Shown here: positions 24,380-37,938 of the stretch, in pieces
Layout of the letters: each line of letters starts with the position of its first letter
Numbering within the stretch: position 1 is the first letter of the stretch
Origin: Pomphorhynchus laevis
Lineage: Eukaryota; Acanthocephala; Palaeacanthocephala; Echinorhynchida; Pomphorhynchidae
Direction: 5' to 3'
NCBI GenBank assembly: GCA_012934845.2
Contig: WNNJ02000015.1
Location: 30,777-94,776 of the forward strand
Length of the DNA: 64,000 nt
The notes under the pieces: generated by a model
What the model was told of the DNA's origin: nothing
Database searches by the model: none
The model's input: the letters and a program-made list of their open reading frames with translations, nothing else
Translations under genes and position numbers: made by a program

Positions 24380-25980
24380 TATGAATCCAGCTTGTGACTT
24401 TAATCTGTTGAATTTCGATGCCACTATCGTTTAAGCCGGGTTAAAGCATATTACTAACTTTACATCACAAATTGGCACTTATCTTGATAAAATCTACAGT
24501 AATGTGGATTTTATGTGAGGTGTGCTCCATTACATACATCCGATCATTCCGTTACACTAATAACTTCTGTTAATCAAATTTAGCGCAAACGAATATCTAA
24601 GCGGGTTCTATATGACAAACGAGACCATTTTATGTTTAATCTGAAAAATAACGTGTCAAGTCCTTTACAAATGACGAGTGCTCATTATTCATTAATTACG
24701 GATAATTTAAACAGCTACATTTCGAGCTGTTTCGAATCATGTATTTCTCGTTAAACAGTGTCTATCTACCACCGTGATCCGAAATGGACGAATCCATTCA
24801 TAAAAGGGATTGATTCTAAAAGAAATCAACCACGTAAAATAAGAATAAAATCTTTATTCTTGTTAATATTTCGAAAACTCAATATGTAACGAAATTGCTC
24901 GGCAACGGAAAATCGTCAGAATTTTGGATGGTTTATTGCGACTTTAGCTTCGTAAATGTAAATCATATTTTTCTCATTTTTATTAACTTGATTTAGAATA
25001 GACATTTAATGAAATTAATAAGTAAATCACATCATAAAATTGCGATTACGAATGAAGTAATGCGTAATAATGATTCGTAACGATGAAAATTCGTAACTTA
25101 GAAGTCTTAGTTTCTACATCAGAATTTATTTCGGAGTTAATGCGTTGTAAAAAATGCATGTGGCCCATAATCGCCTGCTTGTATACTTCGCTGTTTATAA
25201 AATGTATTGTCGGAACCATTCTCATATTTATTTTCCGAGAGATTTCTATCAGGAAATTGTCCACCGTGCCTGAAAACTTCTATTATTTCCTAACGGAAGT
25301 TAATCAATATCTAAATTGTCATATCGTCCAATATCTCTACTTTCAATCATCGCTAATGCCATGAAAAGCAACTTTTGTCGACTATTATATCACATTAATT
25401 ATATTAGCAAAAATGGGTTTCCGTTTTGCCCTGGAAGAACGACATCCAATGCTCTATCTTCAGTGCATCACGTTTTGGTATATAACCTTAATTTTCGGCT
25501 CTTCCATCTGATACAGCCTTTACATGTTGACATGTCAAAAAGCTCTTGACAACGTATCCCGTACGATACTATTACGTAAGTACAAGAATAAAAGATTATC
25601 ATATTGACATGTCAATTTATTGAACTCTTATTTGACTTGTCGATTTCAATTTATATCTCATCTAGGGTCAATTTCAGAATCGCCTTGTATATTTAGAAGT
25701 GATCCACAGTGAAGCCTAATTGTACCAATTTTGTATAGTATGAATGATTACCAAGTCAGATGATTTACCTCAAAGTGTTTTGCAGACGATATCACTATAA
25801 TAACCTACGATAATAGCCTAATACACTTGACTATTTTTTATTGAACAAGTATTAAGTAATCTTAATTAATGGTGAAGTTATTATAAATGATGCTATCAGG
25901 TATGTAAAGAACTGCTTGAAAGTTCAATGATCAATATTTGAAGAACAAATCGTGTAAATTCGGTGTAAAGTATTTGTTGA
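24380..25980 (+). mobile_element. Decayed CR1-like LINE
   Basis: Relics appear in the right order: DFNLLNFDATIV (endonuclease DFN motif, about 24400), TSDHSVTLITSV (SDHxxV motif, about 24535), YRPISLLSIIANAMKSN (RT start, about 25325) and FPFCPGRTTSNALSSVHHVL (the GFRxxxST region). All are in different frames with many stops. The element ends near 25980 without a clear tail. Confidence 0.65.
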
Positions 25981-26340
25981 CAATAATATCCTTACAATAT
26001 TTATGGATAAAAATCGATACGATCTGAGAAAATCTAATATTGTATTTAAGAACGATCTAACTAGTAATTACTAACTAGTAATGCGATACTTCTTACTTTC
26101 GGAATTATTACTCAAATAGACTAATGCTTAACGTTATTGTCTATTCTTCATGACATTTACTTTTAAATAGTGATTTTCTATCTTGATGTTGTTGTCTATA
26201 TTACTTATAAATAGTAATTTACTTATAAGTAGTTAACATTTACCTATAAATCGTTTATTATAAAAAACAGTTGTTTTTAATTCTTAATTTAGTTATAAAT
26301 AGTTGACATTTATTTATAAATAGTTATTTTATATTTTGAT
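25981..26340. repeat. Low-complexity stretch with TTATAAATAGT repeats
   Basis: Repeated ACTTATAAATAGT/TTGACATTTA motifs at 26150-26340. No gene. Confidence 0.6.
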
Positions 26341-27073
26341 CTGGTTTCCTATAGAGGAATAAAGGCCGAAACCTGATAACATAGCAGTTCCTCCTGATGA
26401 CTTCTAATCCTTATTATGATGCAACGTCTGTTATTTATTAGGCAATTCGTAATAATTGACTTTTATTTTAAATTTTAACTTGATTTAAATTATATAAAAT
26501 AATTATATAATTAAATAAATGATACACGCCATTAGCGCATATTTGACCCCTGCTTTGTTGGGTAGAAGAATAGGGGCTGAAAACTGAAATTTTTTAAAAA
26601 TTTTTATTTAATAAATTGTACTTTTTAAAACATTTTTAAAAGTATAAAATAGGTTGAATTAGTTAGCTGATCTAATCTTATAAAAATACGTTAATAGAGT
26701 TCGAAACCTGATAACATAGCAGTTCCTCCTGATGACTTCTAATCCTTATTATGATGCAACGTCTGTTATTTATTAGGCAATTCATAAAAATGACTTTTAT
26801 TTTAAATTACAATTTTTTTTATTTGATATAAATATAAATTGTATCAAATCTTTTTAAAAAATTTTTAATTTTCAAAAAGTATAAAATACGTTGAATCAGT
26901 TAGCTGATCTAATCTTATTAAAACACGTTTAATAAGGGCCGAAGCTTGATTACATAGCAGTTCCTCTTGATGACTTCTAATCCTTATTATGATACATCTT
27001 ATATTATTTATTAGCAAATTCATAAAACTTGATTTTATTTAAAATATTTTTTATTTTATCTTAATATATATTA

Positions 27074-27843
27074 TGTAAATCATATGTTATTTATTTTTCA
27101 ATTCATAAAAATTGACTTTTATTTTAAATTTAAATTTTAACTTGATATAAAATTAATGTTATCATATAAAATATATAATAAATTGTATAAAATTTTACAT
27201 AATTATTATTTATCTTTATTTTTATTTATATATCGTATAAAATATGTAGACTCAGTTTATTGACCTAATTATTTCCTTGAGTAAGTTTGGTGTCTTACTC
27301 AATTCAAAAATTGATTATTACTTTAAATTTATAAAAATTTATTTTTATTTGAGATTTTAATTATTAATTTTATCATTATATAAATATAAATTGTATAAAT
27401 TTATTCAATACACTATATAATCAATTATTATCAGAGATAATACGTATTAGCATGTATTTGGCCCCGCTGCTATGCTGGGTCAAGGAATACGTGCCGAAAC
27501 CTGATAACATAGCAGTTCCCCGTGATGATCTCTAATCCTTATTTGGATACATCGTATATTATTTATAAGTCAATTAATAAAAAGTTATTTTTATTTAAAT
27601 GTTAATTATAAATTTTATAATTTTAGAAAAATTATAAATTGTATAAAATTTATTGAATACATAAGATAATCAAATATTATCAGAGAAAATACATCATTAG
27701 TATGCATTTGGTTTTGATGCTATGTTGGATCGAGGAATAAGGGCTGAAAACTGATAGCATAGCGCTTCATCCTGATGACCTCTAATCCTTATTCGGATAC
27801 ATCGTCTATTATTTATCAGTCAATTCATGAAAATTGATTTTTA
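27074..27843 (+). repeat. Left arm of a 770-bp inverted repeat
   Basis: Every part compared matches the reverse complement of 40702-41471 without a difference seen, and both arms are exactly 770 bp. The arm contains two PLE 3' blocks, but its ends do not coincide with PLE ends. Confidence 0.9.
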
Positions 27844-28110
27844 TTTTAAATTTAAGTTTTAAATTTCGACTTAGAAGAAGTTATATTAGTCAATTGATGA
27901 TGATACAACATGTATTTTAATCAAGATATGAACGTTAAATTTATATAAGAACTATTATCAACTTATATCGCAAATATGACATTTAAATCTGAAATTATTT
28001 TAAGTTTATGTAATTTTTTTATATATAAATTTTAATACCTAATTGCTTTGAAATCGTTGATACTGATCCATTATTGATAAATAATTATTGAAGCTGGATC
28101 AAAGGAAATA

Positions 28111-28156
28111 CGTAATTATTTTTAATATTTCGCTAACTATTGTTACAGAAAATTAC
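28111..28156 (-). ncRNA. Degenerate hammerhead-like motif (left of an inverted pair)
   Basis: The minus strand reads AATTTTCTG, then AATAGTTAGCGAAATATT and AAAAATAATT. The stem II 3' half and GAAATATT core are present, but the CTGAAGA box has lost its last four bases and the 5' side of stem II. Confidence 0.4.
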
Positions 28157-28186
28157 TGGTAATTTTCTGAAGATGAAATTATAGGT

Positions 28187-28235
28187 AATTTTATGAAGAT
28201 GCTAATAATAGTTAGCGAAATATCAAAAATAATAA
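28187..28235 (+). ncRNA. Hammerhead-like motif (right of an inverted pair)
   Basis: AATTTTATGAAGATG, GCTAA-TAATAG-TTAGC, GAAATATC and AAAAATAAT are in hammerhead order: core box (CTGANGA with its first C changed to A), stem II, GAAA, short stem III, then stem I. It is the same family as 46588-46635. Related to PLE termini. Confidence 0.5.
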
Positions 28236-28961
28236 ATAATGATTTTTTTAAAATAGATTTACCGTATATTGATTTTTCATTATTTTCATGAATTGCGAAA
28301 TTAAGACTTTATTTCCTTGGGTAAGTTTCGTTTAATACCTTAAGAATAATCATTACCTTATAAATTGGTAAATATGAATTCATGTAAGCGCTTTCGGTTT
28401 GTGATCTTATCGCTTACATTTTTGTTAAAGACCCGCTTTATCGAAAACTTCAAATTCTCTACAACTAATTAATTATATGGTGCAAATAAATTTTACTAAA
28501 TTATGCGTTATGCGTTATGGAGATCGTATTATCTTTATAATTAATAATTATCTTTATAATTAATAATTATCTTTATATATTATAATTTTATAGAAGGATA
28601 ATAAAATACTTTGTATTAGAATAATATACTAGATAATCGAATTTAATCAGAGGAAATACGTCATTAGCATGTGTTTGGCCCCGCTGCTTTGCTGGGGTCG
28701 AGGAATAGGGGTCGAAATCTGATAGCATAGCAGTTCCTCCTGATGATTTCTAATCCTTATTCTGATACAACGTCTGTTATTTATTAGTTATTTATAAAAA
28801 ATGACTTTTATTTTAAATTTCAATTTTTTATTTTAAGTTGATATAAATATAAATGTTATAAAATCTTATATAATTATTTATTTATTTTTTAATTTATATA
28901 TTTATTTCTACATACGTAGACACAGTTATCTGACCTGATTTACATGCTATTGTTATATGAT

Positions 28962-31900
28962 ATGTCAGTGGATACTGCTCAATTACTGAATGGTTTTAGC
29001 GATTAAACTATATCAATTATGCCCAAATTGTAATTTTGAATGCCTTTTACGATATGTGATAAATAATAGCGATTTTAATTCTCTTGAAATATTAAACTTA
29101 AATTGTAAAATTTGTAGATTAAAATTTTATTGAAATACATATCCGCCTATTTTTAGTGATTTCAGATTTGGGTAATAATCCATATTTTGGAGCAGGGTTT
29201 GGTTTATTTGGGTTAGCTCTATTATCACAGGCGGGAAGATATGCATTGCGCTTTACCAACATTTGGTTCAGAAGACGATACGTTACATCCTTGGAAATTA
29301 CAAGCTTAGACAGATGCTATCCATGGCTTTTGCAATATCTGAGTAAGCAAAGCAGCAGCCTTCAGTTTGCATTGGGGGAAGATGGAAAATCATTTATTCC
29401 TTCCACGGGTGTTCATTTAGTCCGCGAATCAAATGGAACATTTATTCGAGTTGAACGTAATAGAGAAAAGATAGCAATCCCGGGTGGTGGTTAGTCAATT
29501 CTTCTGTTCGTTAATTAGTGCTACTATTTTCAAATACTTTGCAAAATAAAGCTAAGTTGTTTTTATTTGTCACTTAAACTATCTGATTGATGTAAATTAA
29601 AAATTCATGTTGTAAAATTAAATTAATTTATTATCCTAAATAAATATTACAATCAGGTTACAACTTAAATTATTTCCAAACTTAAAAGAAATCAAAGTTT
29701 CATATTATCAATCTGCAATTAATATAAATTATATAAATTAGCAGAAGGCTAACTTAAGCCTTTTCTCTCACTGAAGCGTGATGTCACTTGTAATTAGCAC
29801 AATGTAAGCATTTTCTATTGATAATAAAATTATTTATTAAAATATCATAAAGCTATTTCTTTATATATAACTTAATAATATTTAAATTTACATTAATATA
29901 ATCAATAGCTGTTTTAGTACATAATTCATATTTTTGTATTATTTTCATACGTTTTTATAATTAAATGATCTCAATTAATAATAACGGATTTTTATGCTTT
30001 AATTATTTATTTTATGTGAAATTGTATTCAGTGTGTTTTAATGATGTATGAAGTTCTATTATTGATAATGTTCGATTTTTAATTGAAAATTAATAATTTA
30101 TTATTTTGACATGCGTAACTGAAATAAAAATAGTATATAAAGTACAAAATTGTTAAATTATAAAAATATCAAATGAATATTATTCATTAAACTTGATAAG
30201 TTAATGCACTTCAGTAAAATTATTAATTTAATCGGTAGTTAAAATGATCAATTTTTGATCATTTTTTGTAATTATATATTTTTTGTATTATTATTAATAT
30301 AAAATACTAAAAAAACTTTGGACTAAGTTTTTAGAAAACTTTTTGTCAAAAATATATATTTTTGTTGATTAAATTCAATTAATAGACAAAAATAATAGAA
30401 TTAAATAATAAATAAATTTATATAATTCAATTCAAAAAATATTATCCACGTGATTAACGAATGTCGTTTAATCATCATTTCAGCTTTTCATCTTCATTTC
30501 TCCGTCATAAATATTTCGGTATTTACTGTCATTAAATTTAGCTTCTGTAATTTTTAGTTATATATGATTATCAATTTTTGATCATTTTTGTAATTATATA
30601 TATTTTTTGTATTATTATTAATATAAAATAATAAAAAACTTAGGACTAAGTTTTTAGAAAACTGTTTTGCCAAAAATATATATTTTTGTTGATTAAGTTT
30701 TTTAAGATGTTTTAAAATATTAATTAAATAATAGTATAGAATCAAATATCATTGTCAAATATGATTGTCAAATATTCAAAATCAAATATGATGTTTTTAA
30801 TAATTATAGTTCACTACGCTACAATAGCCAATCTGTTATGGTACTATTCAGGATGTTAAATTAACCCTGTCGTCAATAAATGATAAAAAAGGAAATCATG
30901 AGAAAATGAAAAATATTGTCAAAGATAGAGAATGCCTTCGAGCAATAATTGAATGATCGATTATAGCTCTCAAATAAAACTAACAAAATATAGCTTTTCA
31001 TACGGTATTATGCAATTTATAACTGATAGTGTATTTTTAACAAATGGCGTTCATCGTTATCGAACATATAATTTGTTTAATTAAACTTGCTTTAAATTTG
31101 TTTATTAACATAATCAATTAAACAATTTTTTATTTACATTAAATCATTTGTTTTGAGGAGCTCCTTTTGAAATTCTAAAACTAACGGCCCTCGGAAATCA
31201 CAAAAATACATTCAAAGAGCTTATCGATCGTTTAAACTTCAACGAATTGTTAGCGAGTCAAAAACATCAATACGTGTATACACCCTATCGTGTGTAATAT
31301 TAGTAGCACCGGTGGTGAGCTTTATCTGTTGCTAATTAATCTGTTGCTATATAGTATGTAAATACTATTTAAACAAGATTTTTTATATAATCGAATTATA
31401 TACATTTTACAGCTCTGTTTATTCCGATATATCTTTAAAATCAAAGTAAGATATTATTTTTATCAAAGATTAGTAATAAAAATATTATTTAAACAAATGA
31501 ATTACCTTTCTTGTCAATTTCTATTCTTATTGAAGGAATCGGGAAGTCTAAACAGCATAAACTGATTCTATACTATTTGTACTTTTGAGTCCATCAATAT
31601 GGGCTGCTGTACAACAGGATTGAAGTGCATCACCCCTAATGAGCTCAATAAGACCTTCTAGTACACATCAATATACTAAGAATTAGTACAGGTGAGAGTA
31701 TTCATCACGAATAATTCGTTCACAGGGACCTAACAAGTAGAATTTAAAAGCACTATTATCGAGCGCATACGCCAATATATATCCTTCATATTTAGTGGTA
31801 ATTAAACAAAAGGTTTAATTTTCCCGTCAATTTCTATTCTGATGAATAGAATCGGGAAGACCCAAACAGCATAAACTGATTCTATGCTGTTTCGACTTTT

Positions 31901-34900
31901 GTGTCTTGTTAATAGGGGGCTGCTGCACAACTGGATTGAAGCGCATCACCCATAGATAGCTCAATAAGCAATAAGCCCTTCTATTGCTGGTCGTAATGAA
32001 ACAAATGACTTAGGTTTCCAGCTAATTTCTATTCTGATTGAAGGAATCTGGAAGACTCAAACAGCATACACTAACGCTATGCTGTTTCGACTTTTGAATC
32101 TCATCAATATGGGCTGCTACACACCTGGATTGAAGTTCAGCACCCTTAGACAGCTCAATAATTCCTTCTAGTACACACCCATGTAATATAAATCAACACT
32201 GAAGAGAGTATTCATCACGAATGATTCACTCACCGGGACCTAACAAGTAGGATTTAAAATCACTCTTTTTGAGCGCATACGCCAAGCTCCTTCATTGTTG
32301 GTGATAATGCAACAAATGAATTACTTCTCCCGTCTATTTCTATTCTGATTGAATGAATCGGGAAGACTCAAACAGCATACACCAGTGTTCATAATATGAT
32401 CATAATAGTAAACATAATTAGCATATGCTTTTATATTATTATTCTAATATCAAAATCATATTATTTGGTTATTTAATCATATTATTATTTTCATTTTATT
32501 TTTTGTTATATTTTCATTTTCTAGTCAGAATAATAAAAATGTGGATGCATACTTACACACGGGCACAAAGAGACATTCCATTAAAAGAATGAATTAGGAA
32601 GTACAATAAGTATACTCAGCGGTAAAAAGCTGATCATTTAGTCTGATTGAAACAAAATTAAAAAGTTCAAGTTTTCTTTTTAAATAGCTATTAATAGGAC
32701 ACTATTATTAAGTGTCCTTCCGATATTTCGAAATTCGATCTTTCAATAAAATTAATTGTGTACCCCTCAAAACACATGACTAGAATCCTTTGGGTAAAGA
32801 TTTCTAGATAACTCAGCTGAGGGCTTTAACTCAAAGCTACACTGCCTAATTAATGAAACTAATCCAAACTTTTATGAAATTGTTTATCTACTTAAAGAGA
32901 TAGAAAGATAACTGTGCATTGAACTTTCTAGACTTCACGATGGAGAGCCTAAAAACAAAATTGTGGCTGCAACATATGAAAAGACGTCTTGACGTCTTTT
33001 AAAATCATTGAAAAATTTCATTAAATTAAATGCTTTATTTTATAAAGAAAGCATTCCTATTTTAAAATATTAAATATTTTAATATAATATGATTTAATAT
33101 ATATGATTATATATGGTTATGATTTACATTTTAATTTTTTTTTTAATTTAGGGGCTAAAATATAAATAATAAATTCCAAATATCGGAAATTCGAAATATT
33201 GGTACATAACCTTATTGTATCAATTAGATATAGTTGATACACTCAATTAGTTATGAATTAGATAATTCATTCAATTTAATTACGTAATATAAATGAATCT
33301 TTTGGAAAGGATATAAACTTCTTTGACATCGCGATAAAATTAAAGTATACTTTGTCCGCAATTACCAGATCTTATTTTGGGGTTCCAAAACGGATGAACG
33401 GTCCATATTGTAAGTTCAGATCGCATTTGCAAGTTTTGAAATTATAAGTGCTATTAGCTCATGCATTATGGGTTTGAAAATACAAAGAACGAATTGATAG
33501 GTAGGTATACAACAGTATACCAATGTGTATATTTTAAGAATTATTGTTAAATAATATATAAATAGTATTATATACAAATATAAAATTATCTTAAATCTTT
33601 AAATACTTAAGATTGAACTTTTAGAAATATTATCTTGAAATTCATCTTTGTGCAGTTGCTGTGTTAGTTCGAGTACATAAAGAAATTTGCTCATTAATCA
33701 ATTTAAAATGTTTATGGATTACAAAAAAAATTATAAAAATAATTTTTATAATTATAATTATAATTTTATTAAAAATTATAATTATCATATAAATAGATAA
33801 CGCGATTTGTTTTCTCGTTAGACATGTAATGAATTTTCTTTATTCTTCATAGTATTTTCTCATTTTACTGTCGTTATATAGTTAATAACGAATGGAAACA
33901 GTTTGGTTTGCCAAGAGCGAAACGATCACTGGACTCTGTTATTCTAAAGAACAATTTGGTCGATACTATTCTCGACGATTTAAAGAAATTTTTAGAATCA
34001 GCACAATGGTATCACGACACAGGTATCCCGTATAGACGAGGTTATCTATTTTATGGTCCTCCTGGTTGTGGAAAATCGAGTCTCATTTTTTCGTTGGCGG
34101 GTTTGTTTAATTTAACTCGAGCTGTTTCTATAATATTTACTTCTGTAATCTGTAAAATCGTGTAATTGTAACGGTTTTTAGTTATTAAATTAACCCAACA
34201 CTAATTAATTAAATTGCCGCTTAAATTTTAATTAATTAAAATTAATTTTTATTGATTAAAGTTTTGCAATGAGAACGTTAAAATTATTGTGACATTTTAT
34301 TGAAGTTATAGGTTACAAAATCGCCATTTTCCTAATTGGAATTGAATGTAAAGCATCAATGTTTGCACGTTATGAACAAGTCATATAAAATTGATTTTAA
34401 AGTTTAACAGTGAAGCAAGTAGCAATGAACATATTAGTAGATCAGTCCTTACGCTAAGCAAGGATTTGACAATCAACATATTTTTTAAATACAAAATATT
34501 TAAATCACGAACCATATCAACGTTCTCCACTGTTTATAAAGTTTAAATAGATCGTTCACGCATTGATTAGTTATTGATAAAAATTAATTAAGCGAATGAT
34601 GTTTAAACATATTTCCAAGTCGAATTTTCAATGGGTAACTGCTTTCTTATTTATAAGCTTAAACCTTAGACTAAAATAGCTTAGAAGGATACCTAAGATT
34701 TTCTTCTATTACTCATTATCCTCATGAAATTGTTTGGTTAGTCATTTGTTTATCATTTGTCAATAATTAACAAATAATCTATAAATATTTGTTACACCTG
34801 GAAAGGGGTTTTCAATAAACATGTAAATCAATTATAACTAATGCCAAGTGATCATTTATCTTCCATAAACTAAATTTTTAACTAAATTGTTACCTTAAGA

Positions 34901-37805
34901 GAATGTCAAGAACTGTTCTAATGGGGAAGATTTTGCCTAATGATCTGTAGTGTACACCCCATTACCTTAGGAATCCTTAGGATGAAATTTCTGTCGACAT
35001 ACCCAGTCGCTAGTAATATCGCATTTTATTGTCTTCAAACTTCGCCATTATTAAAACGGATATATTCCCACAAAGTCACATTACTGTCAGATGCATAAAT
35101 ACCCATCAGACAGCCAATACTACCTCAATTTTACAGTAGAATTAATTCTGTTCTAAATTTAAAAGTTTAAAGAATGGCTTAAAATCATTTTTAAAATTAA
35201 AATTATTAAATTATGTTTATCAAATATTTTATTATTTTTAAAAGAGAACATCATCTTGTTCCTGTTGACCGTTAATGTTTTTTTATCCTTCATACTTATT
35301 TCAATAAAAATTCATCAACTCTATCGTTCTGAAAATAATTTCAGCGTAGATTAATAAACAAAATCAATTGAAATGTTATTTTATTTATATTAAGCAATTA
35401 TAATATTTTAGGTCCTTTCCATACTGATAGTGTTGGCGGGGCAGAAATTATGTGATAAAAGAGAAACTTAACTTTGCATATAATTTTGACATTTTAGCAG
35501 CAATTTTTTATTTTGCAAATGCTATGTAACATTTAGAATTCAGCATATTACAATATATACTTTGTGATCAGTTTTTAAATTATTTTATTACTTTATCATA
35601 CGCTTCGGTGTCGCTTCTTCATTGAGCGAGAAACTTCTTCATTGTTAAACACGATAGCTAATTTGAAGAAAGTGACTTATGATCATAACTTACAATTAAC
35701 TTGTACATTTATTGTACCTTACTTTTCAAAGAAGAGCGTAAATTCAAAAACTAATTTGTTAAAACACTTCAAGGTTTAAAATTAAAATATATAGAATAAG
35801 AAGGGATGTTTAGAAATTATAATAGTAAAAGTGGATTTTGTTAATCGGATAAACGTAAAGTTTGTATTACTTGTTTGTAATGTCATTTGTTTTAATAAGT
35901 TTATTTACAAAAATCAATGTTATCTAAAAAGTAATTTTAGGATTTAATCCTTCACTAAAATTCGGATAATGTTTAGGAAATATGAATAGATCTATTTGCT
36001 CACTTAATCTCGGTGAACGAACAATGACCGATGATCGATTAAATCAACTTTTGAATAACGCACCTTCAAATTCAGTAATATCTTTGGAAGACGTGGACGC
36101 GATTATTTCTAATCAACAAACTATAAATAGCGAAACAGGTTATTCGTTATTTAATATCATAAAATTGTCAAAATAATTGCTTATTCATATACAAAATTGT
36201 TAATATAATTAATATTTATAAAACAGAATTTCATCGTTTGTAGTTGATTATTTAATTAATAGGAGCAAAACATTTAATAGGTTTTGCGACTACTTTGAGT
36301 ATTTTCAAATTAACTCATTTTAAAATGCTTGCATATTCATATCATGTTCCCTGTGATACATATTCCCAATTGAAATGAGATCAAAATTTACATGTGAAAC
36401 CATCTGTCTCGTTGGCTCAGATAATAATGGCCCGTTTTGTTGGCTCAGATAAGAATGGCCTAAAAGGCACTAAATGTTATTGAAATAAATCTTATTAAAT
36501 TAGTAAATTTAATGAAACAAAAATGTTGATTTTTAGGGCGCGTTAGTTTTAAAGTAGATGCAGGTGGCATGCGAATTGCTGCCTAGTTCGAGCAGATGAC
36601 CCGATTTGTGGTAGATTTTCTCTTGCAAATAACGATATAAAGGTACCTTATCTGTATGATAATTAATCATTTCTCTGTCTCATTATATTTACAAAACTTT
36701 AAAGAAACTGTTAGCTAAAGTAATCATTTATAAATCAATCATTAAACTTAATGAGAATTCCTTTATCTAAATATTTATTAGATTATATACTATTTATATA
36801 AAACTATATAAATTATAGTATAAATTATAATATAAATTATAATTTATAAACTATATAAATTATAATTATATAATTGAAATATGACTCTTTTGGAAAAGAG
36901 ATGAGTTGATAGTCAGCATTCTGATGAGCCCGGAGTTACTAATATGTGGCAGAAACCGGGTAAAACAAAACTGGCTTGGACAATGGTGCCGTTAGTAGTT
37001 AGGATGTATGGAATTGGAAGTCATGAAGAAAAAAATCTGTAGCTGGTTTTCAAAGCGTAAGTAAAATTGTGTGGCCTAATTAAGCATCCATCACAGAATC
37101 GACAGTCCCGATTTCAATCGATCTTCATAATCTCATACTAAACTATATATACTATATTTTCAATTATCTAATAAAGACGATATTGTTATTTTATATACTT
37201 TTTCAAGTATATTTTTAATATACCTCATTGATGTAAATTTATCAATCAAATCTTAACTAAAATAGAATTTTTAAACATATTTAAATATAGATTTTGTGAT
37301 AATTTTAAACAGGTTAAACGTTTATGTCTTGTAATTTGTGTATTTTCAGACGTGCGATACATAGGTATGAACCCACTTTCTTTGAATGGGTTATTAAACG
37401 CGTTAGATGGAGTTGCTAGTGCAGCAGATGGCCGTGTTGTGTTCATGACTACGAATTTCTACGAAAAGTTAGTAATTACGATTGATGTCCGTATATATAA
37501 GATGTTTTATTCATTACAGATTACCATCAGTGCTGATTCGCCCTGGACGCGTTGACTTTAAAGCCGAAATAACTTACGCAGGAGTCGAACAAATCTATAG
37601 AATGTGCAATCGGTTTTTTCCTCGTGCTAGTAATGCTGAACTTGAGGAATTAAAAGGACACCTTATTCGTTTGTTTGATCAATCCGATTTGCTTATAAGT
37701 CCTGCTGAATTACAGGGCTACTTTATGAATTGCAAAAATATGTCATGCAGTATTCAAAATCTTGGAAAATTAGTAAATATATCAAAGAAAATTCTGCCTA
37801 TATAA
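28962..37805 (+). CDS. BCS1L: BCS1L, mitochondrial AAA chaperone for complex III (7 exons)
   Basis: Exons: 28962-28992 (candidate), 29157-29489, 31158-31289, 33882-34100, 35977-36138, 37350-37467 and 37520-37805. The joined frame is open, 426 residues (human 419). Exon 2 opens with NNPYFGAGFGLFGLALLSQA, the family's N-terminal hallmark and single membrane segment. Exons 2-3 encode the BCS1-specific domain. Exon 4 has GIPYRRGYLFYGPPGCGKSS (Walker A); exon 5 has VISLEDVDA (Walker B); exons 6-7 have GLLNALDGVAS, VFMTTN and the arginine finger in LIRPGRVDFKAE. BCS1 sits in the inner mitochondrial membrane and translocates the folded Rieske protein into complex III. Exon 1 rests only on a start codon in the right phase before a weak GTTTTA donor; exon 2 cannot itself start translation because it has no ATG and is preceded by TTTTTAG. 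A polyadenylation signal AATAAA is at 37866. Confidence 0.92.
30235..30700. repeat. Duplicated roughly 125-bp segment in BCS1L intron 2
   Basis: Sequence beginning TCAATTTTTGATCATTTT at about 30244 recurs at about 30570 with few differences, including the GGACTAAGTTTTTAGAAAAC stretch. Confidence 0.8.
31500..32400. repeat. Four partial tandem copies of a moderately complex repeat in BCS1L intron 3
   Basis: Units begin near 31500, 31820, 32010 and 32320. They share TCAATTTCTATTCTGATTGA, GGAATCGGGAAGACTCAAAC, AGCATAAACTGATTCTATGC and a second module with GTATTCATCACGAATAATTC and GGGACCTAACAAGTAG. No coding frame runs through it. Family unknown. Confidence 0.8.
32401..33881. other. Rest of BCS1L intron 3
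   Basis: Nothing recognised apart from an A/T palindrome at 33720-33795 (AATTATAATTATAATTTT). Confidence 0.4.
34101..35976. other. BCS1L intron 4
   Basis: AT-rich; donor GTTTGT and acceptor GTTTAG. No gene or repeat recognised. Confidence 0.5.
36139..37349. other. BCS1L intron 5, with a short duplication and a complex segment
   Basis: 36407-36468 holds two copies of a roughly 32-bp unit (GTTGGCTCAGATAATAATGG). 36890-37110 is more complex and contains CTGATGAGCCCGG and GGCAGAAACCGGG. No coding frame recognised. Confidence 0.45.
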
Positions 37806-37822
37806 ATCTAACACTATTTTTG

Positions 37823-37938
37823 AGATTATTTGCACTTTGATAAGAATTTAAAATTCAATATTTATAATAAAAAGCTATTATTATTTGCACTTTAAGAAGA
37901 ATTTAAAATTCAATATTTGCAATAAAAAAGCTATTATT
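37823..37938. repeat. Tandem duplication in BCS1L 3' UTR
   Basis: Two copies of a roughly 57-bp unit with GAATTTAAAATTCAATATTT, each ending in an AATAAA-type signal (37866 and 37921). Confidence 0.85.

Larger units (their letters stand above)
26340..28935 (+). mobile_element. Array of PLE 3' blocks (plus orientation)
   Basis: At least five full or partial copies of the conserved PLE block at about 26523-26580, 26700-26780, 26935-27000, 27430-27555, 27685-27800 and 28640-28775. Key pieces are AAATACGTCATTAGCATG, GGCCCC, CTGCTATG, GGGGCC, GAAACCTGATAGCATAGCAG and CTGATGA, followed by CCTCTAATCC. Copies are separated by A/T-rich sequence with the end motif GTAGACTCAGTTAGCTGA. No RT coding is attached. 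Confidence 0.75.

Noticed and set aside
29156-29494. Stand-alone 112-aa gene starting with GTG
   Set aside because: It is BCS1L exon 2; the start lies on a TTTTTAG splice acceptor and the frame continues through a GTTAGT donor into exon 3.
33908-34165. Separate small ATPase gene with Walker A
   Set aside because: BCS1L exon 4 running into its intron; the other AAA motifs follow in later exons in phase.
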